Shown piece after piece: positions 11,646-24,340 of a stretch of DNA of 64,000 bases. Both the position numbers and the translations under genes were made by a program. This stretch comes from Warburgia ugandensis (taxonomy: Eukaryota; Streptophyta; Magnoliopsida; Canellales; Canellaceae): positions 74,563,057 to 74,627,056 of the forward strand of contig CP141135.1 of assembly GCA_035236585.1 (NCBI GenBank). The letters are read 5' to 3'. Below the pieces are notes generated by a model. That model was given only the letters and a program-made list of their open reading frames with translations, did not search any database and had not been told where the DNA came from. The first letter of the stretch is position 1. Each line of letters opens with the position of its first letter.

Positions 11646-12964
11646 TTCAATCAAGTTATCCCTCTCCTAAAAAAAATGCAAGAAGGGTCACAGTCAACTT
11701 TGTGCTCCAAAAACCTCACAAGTTATAACAATCTTTTTAGTCTCACATCCGCTCATTCAATAGCATTCCAACCCATTAATGCACCTCCTGTATCCACGGC
11801 CTGAACAAAGGGATCTATTAAATACACACACAAAAAAAAAAGAAGAAGAAAAGGACACCGCCAGGATAAGTGGCTGGATTTTTCCCAAGTCTTCCACGGG
11901 CTTGGGTTAGGGTTTGCATTGTGTTGTTCCACAAATGAGATGTCCACTAGGAATGGGACAAAACCATGTGCCTCAATCATTTCGGCCTATCAAGTCCTCG
12001 ATCGCATTCATTCACGCATAAGTGGACGCAAAAATGGATCTAATCCGTGGTCTAATGACGATCAAAGAACAAGCAATTATCGCATTCAACTTCTAGGATC
12101 AAAACTGTTAGGCATAAAGTATTGTTGATCCTCTTCCATCCAATAATATATCAGAGCCTTAATTGACCAAAGTTCAAAAGATTAATCAAAGTCACTGCTA
12201 AGCCATGGGCGGTTGATGATGGATTTCGGCTTTCAGATCATCTTGACATCATGTGGGTGGGCCAGATGAAGCTAACATAACTGGGGTGTCGACGTGCAGC
12301 ACCACACTAGGATCAGAGCGGTAGGAGGAGCTTCTTTTACGTTCATGGGTTTCGCTGGTTAAAGACAAGAGAGAAGGAAGGGAAATTGTGAGAAAATAGA
12401 CAACATTTGTGAAACATGTAATGGTAGTCAGCCAAGAAAGGGACTAGGGACCCATTTTGTATTGCTACAGAGGCCAGTGGGGTCTCCTCCTTCTTCTATG
12501 CTCTAACCAGCTCTTTTCGTCTCCTTCCATTAACACCATCGCCATCATTTCTACATATAAAATGGCAAGACTTTATAGTGTATACCCGTCTCATAAATTA
12601 GCAGCTAAAAGTAGAGGGAGCCACTGATGGGTTGGAGATGTGCACCATTCATCTGAGATCATAGGCCGCACCTTAAGATCGGACAATGCATCGAGGATGC
12701 TTTATCGAGAGGAATGTCTAGATCTTCGCTTAGAATCTCAACCTTTGATCTGTAAGTACCAGTTGAATTGGAAGATGAGCAGTTTGTATTTCCACACATC
12801 CCGGTCCCAGATAATCTCACTAAGACGCTTCAGAAGCTTCCGAAGTCTCTGTATGTGTTTTATTTTTTCTTTTGAATGGCGAACACATGCACTCGTACAC
12901 GCTTTGAGGAGTTTGAAACATAACTTCACGATTGAGACTCACTCTTATACCATTGCACCACGCT
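11646..12964. other. Intergenic stretch, nothing recognised
   Basis: No coding region or repeat family identified. A 144-codon open frame at 12640-13074 runs into the 5S-like remnant on the other strand and has no familiar domain, so I do not treat it as a gene. Confidence 0.4.
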
Positions 12965-13078
12965 TACACACCCAAACGAGGAGCACAACACGAGGACTTT
13001 CCAAGAAGTCACCCATCTCAGTTTATTCTACGGAAAGTTTGCGTGTCTTAAGACAAAGGGGTCTAACAGTCTGAATTA
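12965..13078 (-). mobile_element. 5S-rRNA-like remnant, probably of a Cassandra-type TRIM
   Basis: On the minus strand, GATGGGTGACTTCTTGGAAA followed by GTCCTCGTGTTGTGCTCC (13018-12979) matches the 3' half of plant 5S rRNA (GATGGGTGACCTCCTGGGAA, GTCCTCGTGTTGCACCCC) with few changes. The upstream half (13078-13019) is only loosely alignable. Isolated 5S-like sequence in intergenic plant DNA is typical of Cassandra elements, whose LTRs carry a 5S segment. I could not find both LTRs, so a stray decayed 5S copy remains possible. Confidence 0.5.
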
Positions 13079-13462
13079 ATTTGTCCTACTTCCATTCCGT
13101 GACCAAGAAACAAGTGGCGCAGTTAGTCTTGATTATCATACTAACGCCATCAAAATGAAACATAATTCTTCTCCTGATCATCTAAAGATAATCTCTTCCG
13201 AACAACAATTCCATCGTAGTGTTGCCTTTCCAGTGATCGATCGTTAGATCTTCGTCATTGGTAGCTATGAGAGGTGGCTAATGCTCTCAGTAAAAGCTGG
13301 AAAGAGAGGGTATTGAGGCAATTTGGCTTTTGATTTGAATCTCTCTTTCTGCCTATTTTGAGAATATTTGCTCTCAATGCTTTCGAATGGTTGTAATGTA
13401 GAGAGAATATTTGGTAGTTCCTTCAAGTTGCCGTAAGTGTTTCAGTTCACATACATGGAAGG

Positions 13463-13640
13463 GGAGCTTGGCACAATGGTAAAAAGTTATCATCATGTGA
13501 CCTTAGGTCACGGGTTCAAGGTGTGGAAACAGCCTCTTGTTAAAAATGCAAGATAAAGCTGTCTACTATAAGCCCCTGTGGTCCGCCCCTTTTCCGGACT
13601 GTGCATAGATGGGAGCTTTGTGCACCGGGTCTGCCCTTTT
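13463..13640 (+). mobile_element. Au SINE
   Basis: Nearly full-length Au element. It starts GGGGAGCTTGGCACAATGGT (tRNA-like box A region). GGTCACGGGTTCAAGG follows as box B. Then come GGAAACAGCCTCTTG, CCCCTGTGGTCCGCCCC and the end GGGAGCTTTGTGCACCGGGT with a T-run. Flanking words ACATACATG (13451) and ACATACTTG (13641) look like a slightly diverged target duplication. Au SINEs are tRNA-derived, transcribed by RNA polymerase III and mobilised by LINE enzymes. Confidence 0.9.
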
Positions 13641-15560
13641 ACATACTTGTTCCATACAAGTAGAAGGTTTTCAAAATGGCATTAGGAAGGCTTTATTTGC
13701 TGTTACAATCAACTGATTTTCGTTCATTTGCATGTAGAGAATGACATAACAGACAGTCAAATGAGTTGTGCTTATCTTACTGAGGGATGCCCATCAAGGA
13801 ACTCGGATTACAAGACTCCAGTGGGACCACAAGAGATCAATGCTGCACTTAATTTGCACTCCATGGCCACCAAAGAACGGTCCCCCGTTGTATATGTGAC
13901 ACAGGTGTAAGATGACTGTTACAGTTGCTAGGATATGTTATTACCTTACTGGCTGACCGGGGCACAGGCAATAACTCATACCTATGTTATGAATGTAAAA
14001 AAATGCTACTCTTGACCGGCGGATGTGATACCGTAAACAAAAGCCTAGTACACGATATCGTGATAAAAATGCAGTAAGTGCACGCAACATCCAGTTTAAA
14101 TCTTTTGGCCCAATCTCAAGTCTCATATGTATGCAGATTAGAAACAGGATGCTGTTTCAATGATCCTAAACCAAGATCAGAAACTTATTGGAAGGTAGGT
14201 CTTATCTTTCAAATACACTACCACTTACAGACCTTATAGGACCATTGGATGGATTGATCCTGACCAACTAAAGCTAGGCCCCAATCAGGAATATTGTGTG
14301 TCCTAACAAGGACTTAATCATTTCCTCATGTCAAGCTAAAAAAAAAAAAGAAAGAGAAAAGGTGAAAGGTATATTCCTTCTTTGATCATTATATTCTGGT
14401 TAGACATATAAATACTGCTGGTCCACTTCCTATTAACTTATGGTTTTAAATGAATGGTAAACCAATCTGATACGAAAACCTTATTGACTGAGAAGTTGTG
14501 AGTTCAAATCCTGAAAGCTACCATACTAATTTCAAACAAAAGGTAGACGTTGAGTTTACATGAAAGAGCCCCCAAAAAAAGGGGTTCTTCTATGTGAGGG
14601 GCTTGTTAGACATGTAAGTATCACTTACCCACTTCCTATCAACTTAAAGTTTTTTTGGGGGATCCAATAATTCTAACAAATCAATGGCCTCGGTCATCCT
14701 CCATGCATATACATACATAATTGTATAAATTGAATATTGCATATTTTAGTAATGGCAGTAACACTGACATTTTTAAACACTTCATTAAGAGGTGTTAGCT
14801 TTTTGGAGACATAACAACCTTTAAAAGCTAAGCATATTAATGTAAATTGACAAGTAGTACTATGAATCATTCAAAACATTGGTTGCGATCACCATAGAAA
14901 TTTATCCCACTGTTTTAACGAAATGGTAATATAACTTCATTAGTGATAAACTGAAGAAACAGCAGGCATTTTGAACGGAGAACGATCAATTTCCCGGAGC
15001 CATAAACATGAACTGCCTGGCTAACACCACTTTCGTCAACAGAGTCCGCAAATTGGCAACCTCATCTCTGTAATACGTGAATCTTTAGCGCAAGCAATCG
15101 CATTAGATGACTTCCCCTCTACCATCCATTTATGATCCGAACAATGCTGCAAGGTAAATGGTTTTCTAAGCTTCGATCGATTTAAAGCGATAAATTAGAG
15201 GCTTAAAATTTTGATGCAGGACTCATCCATAGTATAGCCTGGGGGATAAATGGTTTGGATCATTAAATCAAGAGCCTCACTTGCACATTTACCTGCCCGT
15301 ATTCTTTAAAATGAAAATACAAGCATTCGTCATATATATACTGTGCGTGTATAATTGCGAGTATGCATTGTCAAAGTCCAGAAATTAAATGCTGCTTGGA
15401 GGCAAAGCAAGCGTCATTTTCTCAATGTGGAGACAAGTATCAGCTCCATTCAATCGTAAGCTGCCAAAATACTCTCTTAACATGTAATTCATTAGAATGA
15501 GTGAACAAAAGAGACCCACTTGGACAATGTCTTAGCTACCAAGTTGTCTACTACTACTAC

Positions 15561-15599
<39 letters not shown>

Positions 15600-18294
15600 G
15601 AAAGTTAGATACAGACCACGAACGCCCTCAACCTGAGTCACCCAATCAAGACTCTCGTGCCACTGTACTAGAAAGCATTGATGCTATTATTATTATTATT
15701 TGTTGTTGTAAACTTTCCTTTTTTGCTCTTTAATCTTCGTCATGGTGTAACAATACATAATCGGAAATAAACCTGAAAGCAAGTTAATCGAGAAATGGAC
15801 GAGTGAATTATTTGTTGAGTCTTTGAAGCAAATTAAATTCACTCTTATATTGGTTAATTATTGATTACGAGTTCTTAACCACTAATCTCTTTGCACCAAA
15901 GCCTTCTAGCCTAGTGGAGCAAGTCTCTAACATGAGTGACTATCGTTCAAGTCTGTGCATGAGGTGCGTCTGTGTCTAACCTTTTTTTGTTTTTTTTAAT
16001 ATCGAATTGTCAAAGTTGAACACAGAATGGGTCCAGATAAGAGCCTTTTTTATTGGAAGGCTTACAAAGAGCTCATATCAGCAAATATTTTCCATAACAC
16101 AAACATCCTTGATGAGAAGATTTCCTTCCCCTGAGTAACATGCGAGATAGGTCCCCCTCAACGCGAAGATTTGCTTCCTCTCAGTGAGTTGGCGAGAGTG
16201 ATGGGACATGCCTGAATTTGTAACAGGTTAATTGGGGGTAATGTACATGACATTGGAACCCGATTATACTGTCCGGACACTGATGGAACTTACCTCAATT
16301 CATACCGGTGTGGGACTGAGATACATCCTTACCACTCAATCCCTTAAATCAGAGAGCACAAATCCTCCCAAACACAAAGGATCTACCTAAAGGACTGGTG
16401 AAGTTCTCCTTCAAGAAACTGTAGGTTAAATATTTTTAATAATTAGGCATGCGATTTGGGTCAGTTCGATTGAAATCAACACAAAACCCAACCAAGTTTC
16501 ACGGTAAATCATGTCAAACTAACTAGAGATGATCCGTATTCCGTTTAGTTGATTCCTTAGTCGAACAACGAATTTTGACTTAATCTCTGTCCGCAATGGT
16601 TCGATACTTGGGACATTAAAGCCAGTCCATGGAGAAATAATTAAATAGCGTGATTAGAAGTTGATCTAGTGCTAGCAAAGGGATTACAATGAAGAATTGG
16701 AGGACCAACAGCGTTACCAACTCAATAAAGAAAAGAAGAATACAATACGATGCCATAGCACATTGTCATGTTAAGAGAGGAAATCGAAGCATTGGAGAGG
16801 AATCGGAAGTAATGAGTTTGCCTATGAAATCCATTTGGGGATTTCTACTTGTATTCCTCATATCTTGTACAGCTAAACTGCACCGGTCATATAAATGTAC
16901 TGCAACTATTACAGGTGTGCCATATCACGGATGAATAATAAAAGATGATACGACCCATTCTAAATGGTGTAATTTATGCGATTGCTCTTCCTTTTTTTCT
17001 TTGTGTGTGTGTGTGTGTGGGTATTATTGATCTCAATGAATGATATTGACAAGCCTCGGACAAAATTATCCATAGATGGTGATCTTATCCTTGATGTTCA
17101 CAGCCAACACGCTCAATGGCTTGTGTCTGGTCCAGATAAGTGATTTGGAGGGTATGTTAGTGGGGCTAATTAAAGGCATAAGTTGGCCAAGCAATTTGAT
17201 GGCCCAAATCATTCATCTGGTAGGACCATCTTAGGCCGTTCTTTTTATGTATCCTCACCATGTTTAGGATGTGATGCAAAAGAGATGGTTAAAGCCAGGA
17301 ACAAGAAAAGGTAATACAATCTTCACCAATTGGAGGGTTAGTAGTTTCTGTTATATGATATTTTTTCAGCTTTGGCTGCCTAAATGGATGGCCCCACCCG
17401 GTTCTTGGAAGTTTACTGGTTAATTTGGACTATCAGAGCATATATTCACAGCTTTGAGCCTTTGAGTGGAGTGCCCTCTTCTTTGAGTGCAGTGCACATG
17501 TAAGAAACAACACCATTTACTGTATCCTTCAATGCAAACAGTCGTCTCCATGTGAGTATGCTTGGATCTAATTTTGGTATATGGAGTTTCTGATTTTGTT
17601 GTTTTCTGAAAGATATCCATTTCAAAAAAGGGAAATCATACCCCACATTCATATATAAATGCACCCCTCACTGTCTTAAGGACTTGTCAAATTGAGATGT
17701 ACGGAGCTTCAGAAAATTGTAAGCTAATTGTGCTTAACAGTCTTTGATCATCAAACCAGGACCTCTACTTGAAATTTCAAACCTTTTGGCACCACCACTA
17801 AGGATTCGGGGTCAACCCATCGAAGAGGGCTGGTCCAGTTATAGCAGATCCTCAGATTAAGCAATCCACAGATTGTATTCTTATCTGCTGCTGCTGGTAG
17901 CCCTAAGACGAAGGTACCTAGGTGACAATTTTATCCATGTTCAGAGATTGCCATAGACATGCAACGTAAGTTGCATGAACATGACTGAATGCAGCATTTA
18001 CTAACCTTGCTATTGACAGAAGATGTTGTAATCTTTTACTGTAGTTTGAAAGATCATTGCACCTTATCTTGATCTTGCATGACCACATGCACCATAGATG
18101 AACAAAGGTAATTTTCCCTGCTCAAAGGTTGCTAAATTTAGCACGTCGAAATCACAGCTAACAAGCTAATTTCATCTTGTCTTACATTTGCAGACACCAT
18201 CTTCCTGAACAGATGCAGTACCTAACATGTTATCACTGTATCAACTGAATAAAGACCTGAAACATGTGCAAAGTTCCTTGTAACAAACATCTTT
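13641..18294. other. Long intergenic stretch with scattered microsatellites
   Basis: No gene that I can support. It has (TAC)n/(TAT)n at 15549-15599, a short (GT)n at 17003-17018 and A-rich runs. An exon-like open stretch at 13736-13910 follows a CATGTAG acceptor-like sequence but matches no family known to me. Confidence 0.4.
15549..15599. repeat. (TAC)n(TAT)n microsatellite
   Basis: Three or four CTA/TAC units run into about fifteen TAT units. A shorter TTA run follows at 15685-15700. Confidence 0.9.
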
Positions 18295-18475
18295 CTACCT
18301 GAAGGCCAGCCCAGGGTACAAAGCTCCCACATATGAGGGTCCGGAAAGGGGCAGACCACAAAGGGGCTATAGTACACAGCCTTACCTTGCATTTTGTAAG
18401 AGGCTATTTCCACGCCTCAAACCCGTAACCTCCAAGTCACACGGCAACAACTCAACCATTGCACCAAGGCTCCTC
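18295..18475 (-). mobile_element. Au SINE, reverse orientation
   Basis: On the minus strand: GGAGCCTTGGTGCAATGGTT (box A region), a GTGACTTGGAGGTTACGGGT box-B segment, GGAAATAGCCTCTTAC, the CTATAGCCCCTTTGTGGTC block and GGGAGCTTTGTACCCTGGGC at the end. It is close to full length. The word ACATCTTTCTACCTG occurs on both sides (18285-18300 and 18480-18495), which is a convincing target-site duplication. Confidence 0.9.
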
Positions 18476-20285
18476 TTCAAACATCTTTCTACCTGCAAGG
18501 TTTTAATCCCGTACATGTGGACAGATTTTCCCTTTCTTGAGAGGCCTTCAAAGAGGAAGAAGCAGAAAGAGCTCTGTCAGATGAGGCTCTACTTGTGCTT
18601 GTATTTCCATTAGTTAGGTCACATGAGACTGGAAATGCCTTAGTATGACGGTCTCTCTGATTCCATGGTAGAATGAAACTATACTACTTAACTCAATCTC
18701 CCCGAGTAATTTCATCAAACTTTTTCCGTAGCTACGAGTTTGTCAAATAGACCATGCATTTCAGAGCAGGGCAGTCTTTACAACCTCCTCTGTTTCAAAA
18801 TTCACCTCTTAAGCAAGTCCATGTTATCCCTTCCCTTCAAGAATACCTGCTATAAGCCCACATGCCTTGGTCACAAACAGTACTCTGCAACTGTCATGAA
18901 ACCAGCTTAAAAGTAGCTAGATGATCTCCAAAGAGGATACATGGCTGTCTACTTGGTTAAAATTGAGTAAAGGTTTAATAGACAGAAGGAACTGTAAAAG
19001 GCTAACTCAACTGATTGGACCCTCACATTCACATGGAGAGAGCACCCCTCTTCATGAAGGCAGGTTAATGGCTCTAGTTCTCTGGTCTGGCTTCACCAAC
19101 TTAGTCATCAACTTTTGAGAATCCTTTAAAGAATGTAGTAGCTGGCTCATGCTGGAACAATTACAGTATCCAACTCCATTTCTTTCGTACTGCTGGGAGT
19201 TCTCCCGACATGGATTCTGTAATAGATAAGCACAGGCATTTGTGATGAATCAAATACTCACTTGTTTATAGATAGATTGAACTACCTATGAAATTTAACA
19301 ATTATAATAGATTGCTAGCACTTGATGTATCCCAACTTTAGTCAGTCTGAGATATCTACCTGGTTCACCCGATCCCAAAATTTATACAGGGTCAAGAAAC
19401 ATGATGAAGAGTAAGCCTTGGGATTACAACCAGGAATAAATGTATGGTCAAATACCTATAGGCAACCATCACATTCCACAGTAACCAATTAACATTAATT
19501 TTGCAGCCTGGAAGATACAACATGGCCTGCTAAGTGGACTGATAAACCAAAACCAATGTCTACTAATCATATCAAGTGTACCTTACTACAAGCATATCCG
19601 ACTAATGAAAATCAACTTTAGTGAAGTCTCCAATGTCCTACGTAGTCACAAGGAGGAAGCCACTCGTAGAATCAGCTAATTTTCTAGATACGTTAGTAAT
19701 TACGTAATTCAAATTGTGTTTCTAACCTAGATACATACGTATGGTCAAATACCGATAGGTTTTTGCAGGAATGCTATGCACCCAGCATCCCAAAAATGCT
19801 CCTTTGTTCAAGCCGACAAGACAATGGTCCAGAAGAAGCTACTATTCTCCAATTAGACATTTAACTCCAAGCAAGCAGCCTTAGTCTTTTTTCCTTTCGT
19901 TTGAGACTGTGGCAAATCTATAGTTGGTCCCAGGGCAGCCAAAGGACAAGGTCGTACCTATCCATGAAAAGATGCTGTCTTGAATTTCATGTCATTTGCA
20001 CCAAATTGAAGCATAAATATGCGTTGATAAGGTTGTAAAGCATGACAATTTTGGGGATCCATAACATGATAAAGTTTGCCTTTCTACTGTAGTAATCAGG
20101 ATGTCGTTTTAACTATACATCTAAACAATTACTGACTAGATAGCCAGACTACTCCTTAATATAGTGTGATCTTCACTGCAATCTACATGTGGGCCGATGA
20201 CTACTATTTTTGTGAAGGTGTCTGTCAAAGATGAGAGGAAGAGAACTTGGTGGTGCACCTTGCTGGAAACAATTACAGAGAACCT
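18476..20285. other. Intergenic stretch, nothing recognised
   Basis: No long coding frame and no mobile-element hallmark apart from the end of the neighbouring SINE. The short word ATGGTCAAATACC(G/T)ATAGG occurs at 19443 and 19741. Confidence 0.35.
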
Positions 20286-20851
20286 GCTTTTGAATCATAC
20301 CAGTTGTCAGTCGTTTCGAGTTGCCACACAAAAATGGTACAGACATCCAACCTCAGCAGATACAATTGATAAGGAGAGAATCTGTGTTAACCATCACATG
20401 TTTTATTTGCCAATGACCACCAAGACAAATTATATAAGATTGCAACATCCTTTCATGAGGCTGGTGAATCAGTTGCTTTTGAATCATACCAGTTGTCAGT
20501 CGTTTCGAGTTGCCACACAAAAATGGTACAGACATCCAACCTCAGCAGATACAATTGACAAGGAGAGAATCTGTGTTAACCATCACATGTTATTTGCCAA
20601 TGACCACCAAAACAAATTATATAAGATTGCAACATCCTTTCATGAGGCTGGTGAATCAGTTGCTTTTGAATCATACCAGTTGTCAGTCGTTTCAAGTTGC
20701 CACACAAAAATGGTACAGACATCCAACCTCAGCAGATACAATTGACAAGGAGAGAATCTGTGTTAACCATCACATGTTTTATTTGCCAATGACCACCAAA
20801 ACAAATTATATAAGATTGCAACATCCTTTCATGAGGCTGGTGAATCAGTTG
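20286..20851. repeat. Tandem triplication, 3 x about 188 bp, downstream of UCP3
   Basis: GCTTTTGAATCATACCAGTT begins at 20286, 20475 and 20662, giving units of 189, 187 and about 189 bases. They are near-identical, differing by single substitutions (cgagttgcc/caagttgcc, aagacaaat/aaaacaaat) and a two-base TT loss in unit 2 (ttttattt/ttattt). The last copy ends at CTGGTGAATCAGTTGC, then unique sequence follows. The open frames across the array arise from duplication. The array lies 256 bases past the UCP3 stop codon, so it may fall in or next to that gene's 3' end. Confidence 0.95.
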
Positions 20852-21106
20852 CAATTTCTTGGTTTTTCCTTCTCAATGAATGGAACAGAAAAATGTTTCA
20901 GAAATCTGGTTAAAGCAAATATCCGATGGTCAGTGAGTCAGCACATTATGCTTTTGATTGATGCAACACAATCTGCCTTGCCGCAGTCACTCCATTAGTG
21001 GGGTTGCTGATGATCTTTTATTAATGAACTTCACCTGGGGGCCATATTGGCCATGAATCTAATTGTTTCTGAAGCTCGGGGGGGCTTAAAGGGAGAATAT
21101 AATCAA

Positions 21107-22663
21107 TTAGAAAGATGAAAGCCCTGCAAAGCGCCGAAATTTTTCATAAGATACCCAGAATACAAATTGCCAAGGACCAAGCCTTGCCCATGTAGGAAAG
21201 AACCCCTTCCACAGTGCTGTCACACCTTCAAACTTCACAGTCTTCACCAGGCAATCACAAGAATTTCTGTATATGAATTGGGTTTCCTTACCTGCTGCCT
21301 GGTTCATCATTCTTGTCTTTACTACATCAGCAGGACAACTCAATGTGGTGGCTGACAGACCAGACATGAGAGACGCCAAGGTATGAGCATAAATATTATC
21401 CTCACAAATATGACTCCCAGTAATGAAATGCTTAGCATAGTCATAGCATGCTAACTCTCCCATGTTTACTAGAAAGGCTCTCTGAACATTAGGAAAAACT
21501 CCTCTCCAAAGTCCCCCAACACCTTCTGTCCGCACTATCTTTGTTAAAGCATCAGTAATCCCTTTATACCTGGGTGGCAGACCTTGGCTGACCAGACGAC
21601 CATCAGCTTGCATCCTCACCTTAACAAGATCAGCAGGACTTGCAACAACCTGTACATGAAGTCAAAGGCAAGCATTGATTGATCACAAAATGCAATAAGT
21701 TTCAACTTTGATACTAAGGAAAATTAGTTGATACATTGAGAAACTCATCAAGCCTACCGAGTCTCAAGAATTAATTTCAGATTTGAATTTCATAAAATGT
21801 TGTATGTAAATGTTGCTTCTTTAACATTGATGGGGTCACTGGCTCAGCCAAGTTCCAGTGGTGATAAAACGACGGATTGCCAAAGAAGTGAAAAAGGGTT
21901 GAAAACCTTTTGGATGCCTAGACCCTTCAAAAATAACAACCACTAGTAGATGATTCATCCACCCAGATCTGGGAGAATCACCTAAGAACCATTTTTACAA
22001 ATTTATCAATGTGCCAGACATCTCTCGGCAGATTGGGGATGTCAATTTGAAGTCTCCTCACACTCCAAAATCCAATATTTAATATGAATAACAACACAAT
22101 CCCTTCTTTCCCGCAATTCTAGTACTATGCAATCTAACACTAAAGCAAAACTACAATGACAAATTTAGAACACCAAAACAGTAATACCATCAAATAGCTT
22201 GACGCTCAACCAGTTCTAAACACGAGGCAGAAACTGATTATATAGAACCATTACCATATACAAGTTTCAAACAACAGGAACTCAGTACCTGAGCGAGAAC
22301 CCCAGATAAACCGCCAACAAGCGCCTTGCCAGAGAGAGAATCAGTGGGGAAAGCCATCCTCAACTGCTCATAGCCCACAATTCGAATTGGGGTATAGAAA
22401 AGATGGCGAAGAATAGCAGGAGAAAGCCCCTGGTAGAAACCCAAAAATCCCTCTTGTTTGTATATCTCAAAGGCCACTCTGAAGGCATTTCTGGTAGTAT
22501 TCAATCGAAGTGAAGAAGAACATGAATGGGTTGCTGGGAGTTGAAGCCTTGTTTTGGTGATATCGATAGGAAATGTGGCAGTTTCTGCTACCATGGCTGA
22601 GAGAGAGGTTAGACAAATCTTCACGCCCGTTTTGTCATTCAATCTTCCTCTCCTTACTTCCAT
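21107..22663 (-). CDS. UCP3: Mitochondrial carrier, plant uncoupling protein 3 type (UCP3/PUMP3)
   Basis: Two exons on the minus strand: 22663-22289 (375 nt) and 21649-21107 (543 nt), joined in phase at GVLAQ|VVASP with GT-AG ends, coding for 305 residues. Arabidopsis UCP3 has about the same length. Three mitochondrial-carrier repeats each carry the PxD/ExxK/R signature: FPIDITKTRL in repeat 1, SPADLVKVRM in repeat 2 and CPADVVKTRM in repeat 3. Segments such as SLSAMVAE, LSPAILRHLFYTPIRI, FLVNMGELACYDYAKHF and GPWQFVFWVSYEKFR are characteristic of this subgroup. Six membrane spans in the inner mitochondrial membrane are expected. Plant UCPs are proposed to carry dicarboxylates or amino acids, or protons; the substrate of UCP3 is not settled. 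The first in-frame ATG (MEVRRGRLNDK) is taken as the start. The gene looks intact. Confidence 0.95.
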
Positions 22664-23961
22664 GAATAATCCCACAGCACTTCTTCTTGCTTTTCTGTCA
22701 ACGACGCTTGTGTCTATATCTAAAATAGTCCCGCAATGACATTTTACGGGTAACCCTTTGACGGGGAGGATGGATCAATGGTGAGTTTGGGGCACGATTC
22801 TCTGTTTGGTAATGTGTTCTCTCTTTTTGGCAACTTAATGAAAGTCCTAATGCCTGCTATTCCCTACTGTTGTCCATGGACGGTGGGCTTTCGACCCATC
22901 AATTGCTGTCTATTATGCCCTCGTTTTGGCAACGTGATGCAAGTCCTGATCGTAGCTAAGAGAAACTTCCATTTTAAAATCCATCTTTCTAAAAGCAACT
23001 ATGATTTTTACGACTTTTTCCTTTTTCGACTTTCATTTTCTCAGTTTTCAAGTTTATACAGGATACTATAATTTCTACGTAGGATATGATGTTTAATTTT
23101 ATTTATCGTAATGTAACTTTATGCTTAAGTTGTCGTTGAATAGGTTGCTACTATTTTTTTAATCTTTTTATGTTTAAAATTTGTCATATTTTTTCTTTAC
23201 TTTTTTCCAAATTTTTAGACTTTTTCCTATCACCCAACTTTGTAACTGTGGTCTTGATTGCCTGCTATTCACTACAGGAGAAATGACCCAGCTTGTCTAT
23301 GAACTTTTCATGCCATCAACAACTTGATGGGGATGCTCATCACTCACTCTTTTTAGCAACATTTTCTCTTATTTCTCCCACGCCTTTCGGTATAGGACTA
23401 TTTTATGGAGAAGCGCCTAAAAGGTCGTTAAGATATAGAAGTCTAAGTCTAAAGTATAGCAAAATTAGAAATTTCTACAATAGCAGAACTCCCAATCTCA
23501 AATCACAGAAGTTTTTTTGATTCACGAGTCTCTACTAGGGATTGCACTGGTCGCAATGACCATTTCCTTTGAAATGAGAATTGACGATGATTATTTGGTG
23601 TATGAGTTGTGCCTAAGATCATATTCTTCCTCCTTTATTATCAAATATTACCAAATTCACTTTAAGGATTCCAAAAATAGAGAGAGAATGTGTGTTGGTA
23701 GAGGGTTGGGAAGGGGAAAGAAGTTTATCATAAAAGGATAAAAGGCAGTAAAAAAAAAAAAATTAGAGAGATTCTCTCACTTTTAGAATTCAAAAAATAA
23801 AGAGGATGAGAGGTGATATAGACATAATTATTATATTTAATATTTTTAAAATAGCATTTTTAACCATTGGATTGCTTAACTTGTCATTAAGTAGGGTTTA
23901 CTTTATATTTTGCAGAATTAGGATTTAAAGGATCAATTCACGTATTTTTGGCAACTTGAAA
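22664..23961. other. UCP3 upstream region, no other gene seen
   Basis: This contains the UCP3 promoter and leader, but I cannot point to a convincing TATA box. A weakly repeated phrase with TTTGGCAAC and AAGTCCTGAT occurs near 22827 and 22925. The rest is AT-rich with no recognisable coding region. Confidence 0.35.
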
Positions 23962-24154
23962 TGGGCCTGGCAATTCGGGTTGGTGGGTCATGTTTGTGTC
24001 GACACGAACACGACACGTTAGAATTATAGGTCGACACGAACACGACTCACTTAATAATCGTGTCAAGAATTCATGACTCGAACACGGCACGATTATTAAA
24101 CGAGTCGACACGACACGACTCGTGTAACACAATTAAGTAAATATAAAATAAATA

Positions 24155-24340
24155 ATACAAGACGGTTTCAGAAGAATCGTCCTATATTACTCTTGTAATA
24201 TAAGACGGTTTCATATGAACCACCTTATATTACATTTAGAGTTGTAATATAAGACAGTTCATCTTGAACTGTCCTATATTAGTCCTGTAATATAAGATAG
24301 TTCTAGATGAACCGTCCTATATTAGTCCTTGTTATCAGCT
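24155..24340. repeat. Palindrome array, left
   Basis: Four successive imperfect palindromes of the type GTAATATAAGACGGTTC...GAACCGTCTTATATTAC are separated by short spacers. Each can fold into a hairpin of about 15-17 base pairs with a 3-6 base loop. Confidence 0.85.

Noticed and set aside
12640..13074. 144-codon open frame
   Set aside because: Runs opposite the 5S-like remnant; no familiar domain, no splice or promoter context.
20197..20998. Open frames of 182 and 162 codons
   Set aside because: They owe their length to the 188-bp tandem units; the units are not all multiples of three and the frames do not agree between copies.
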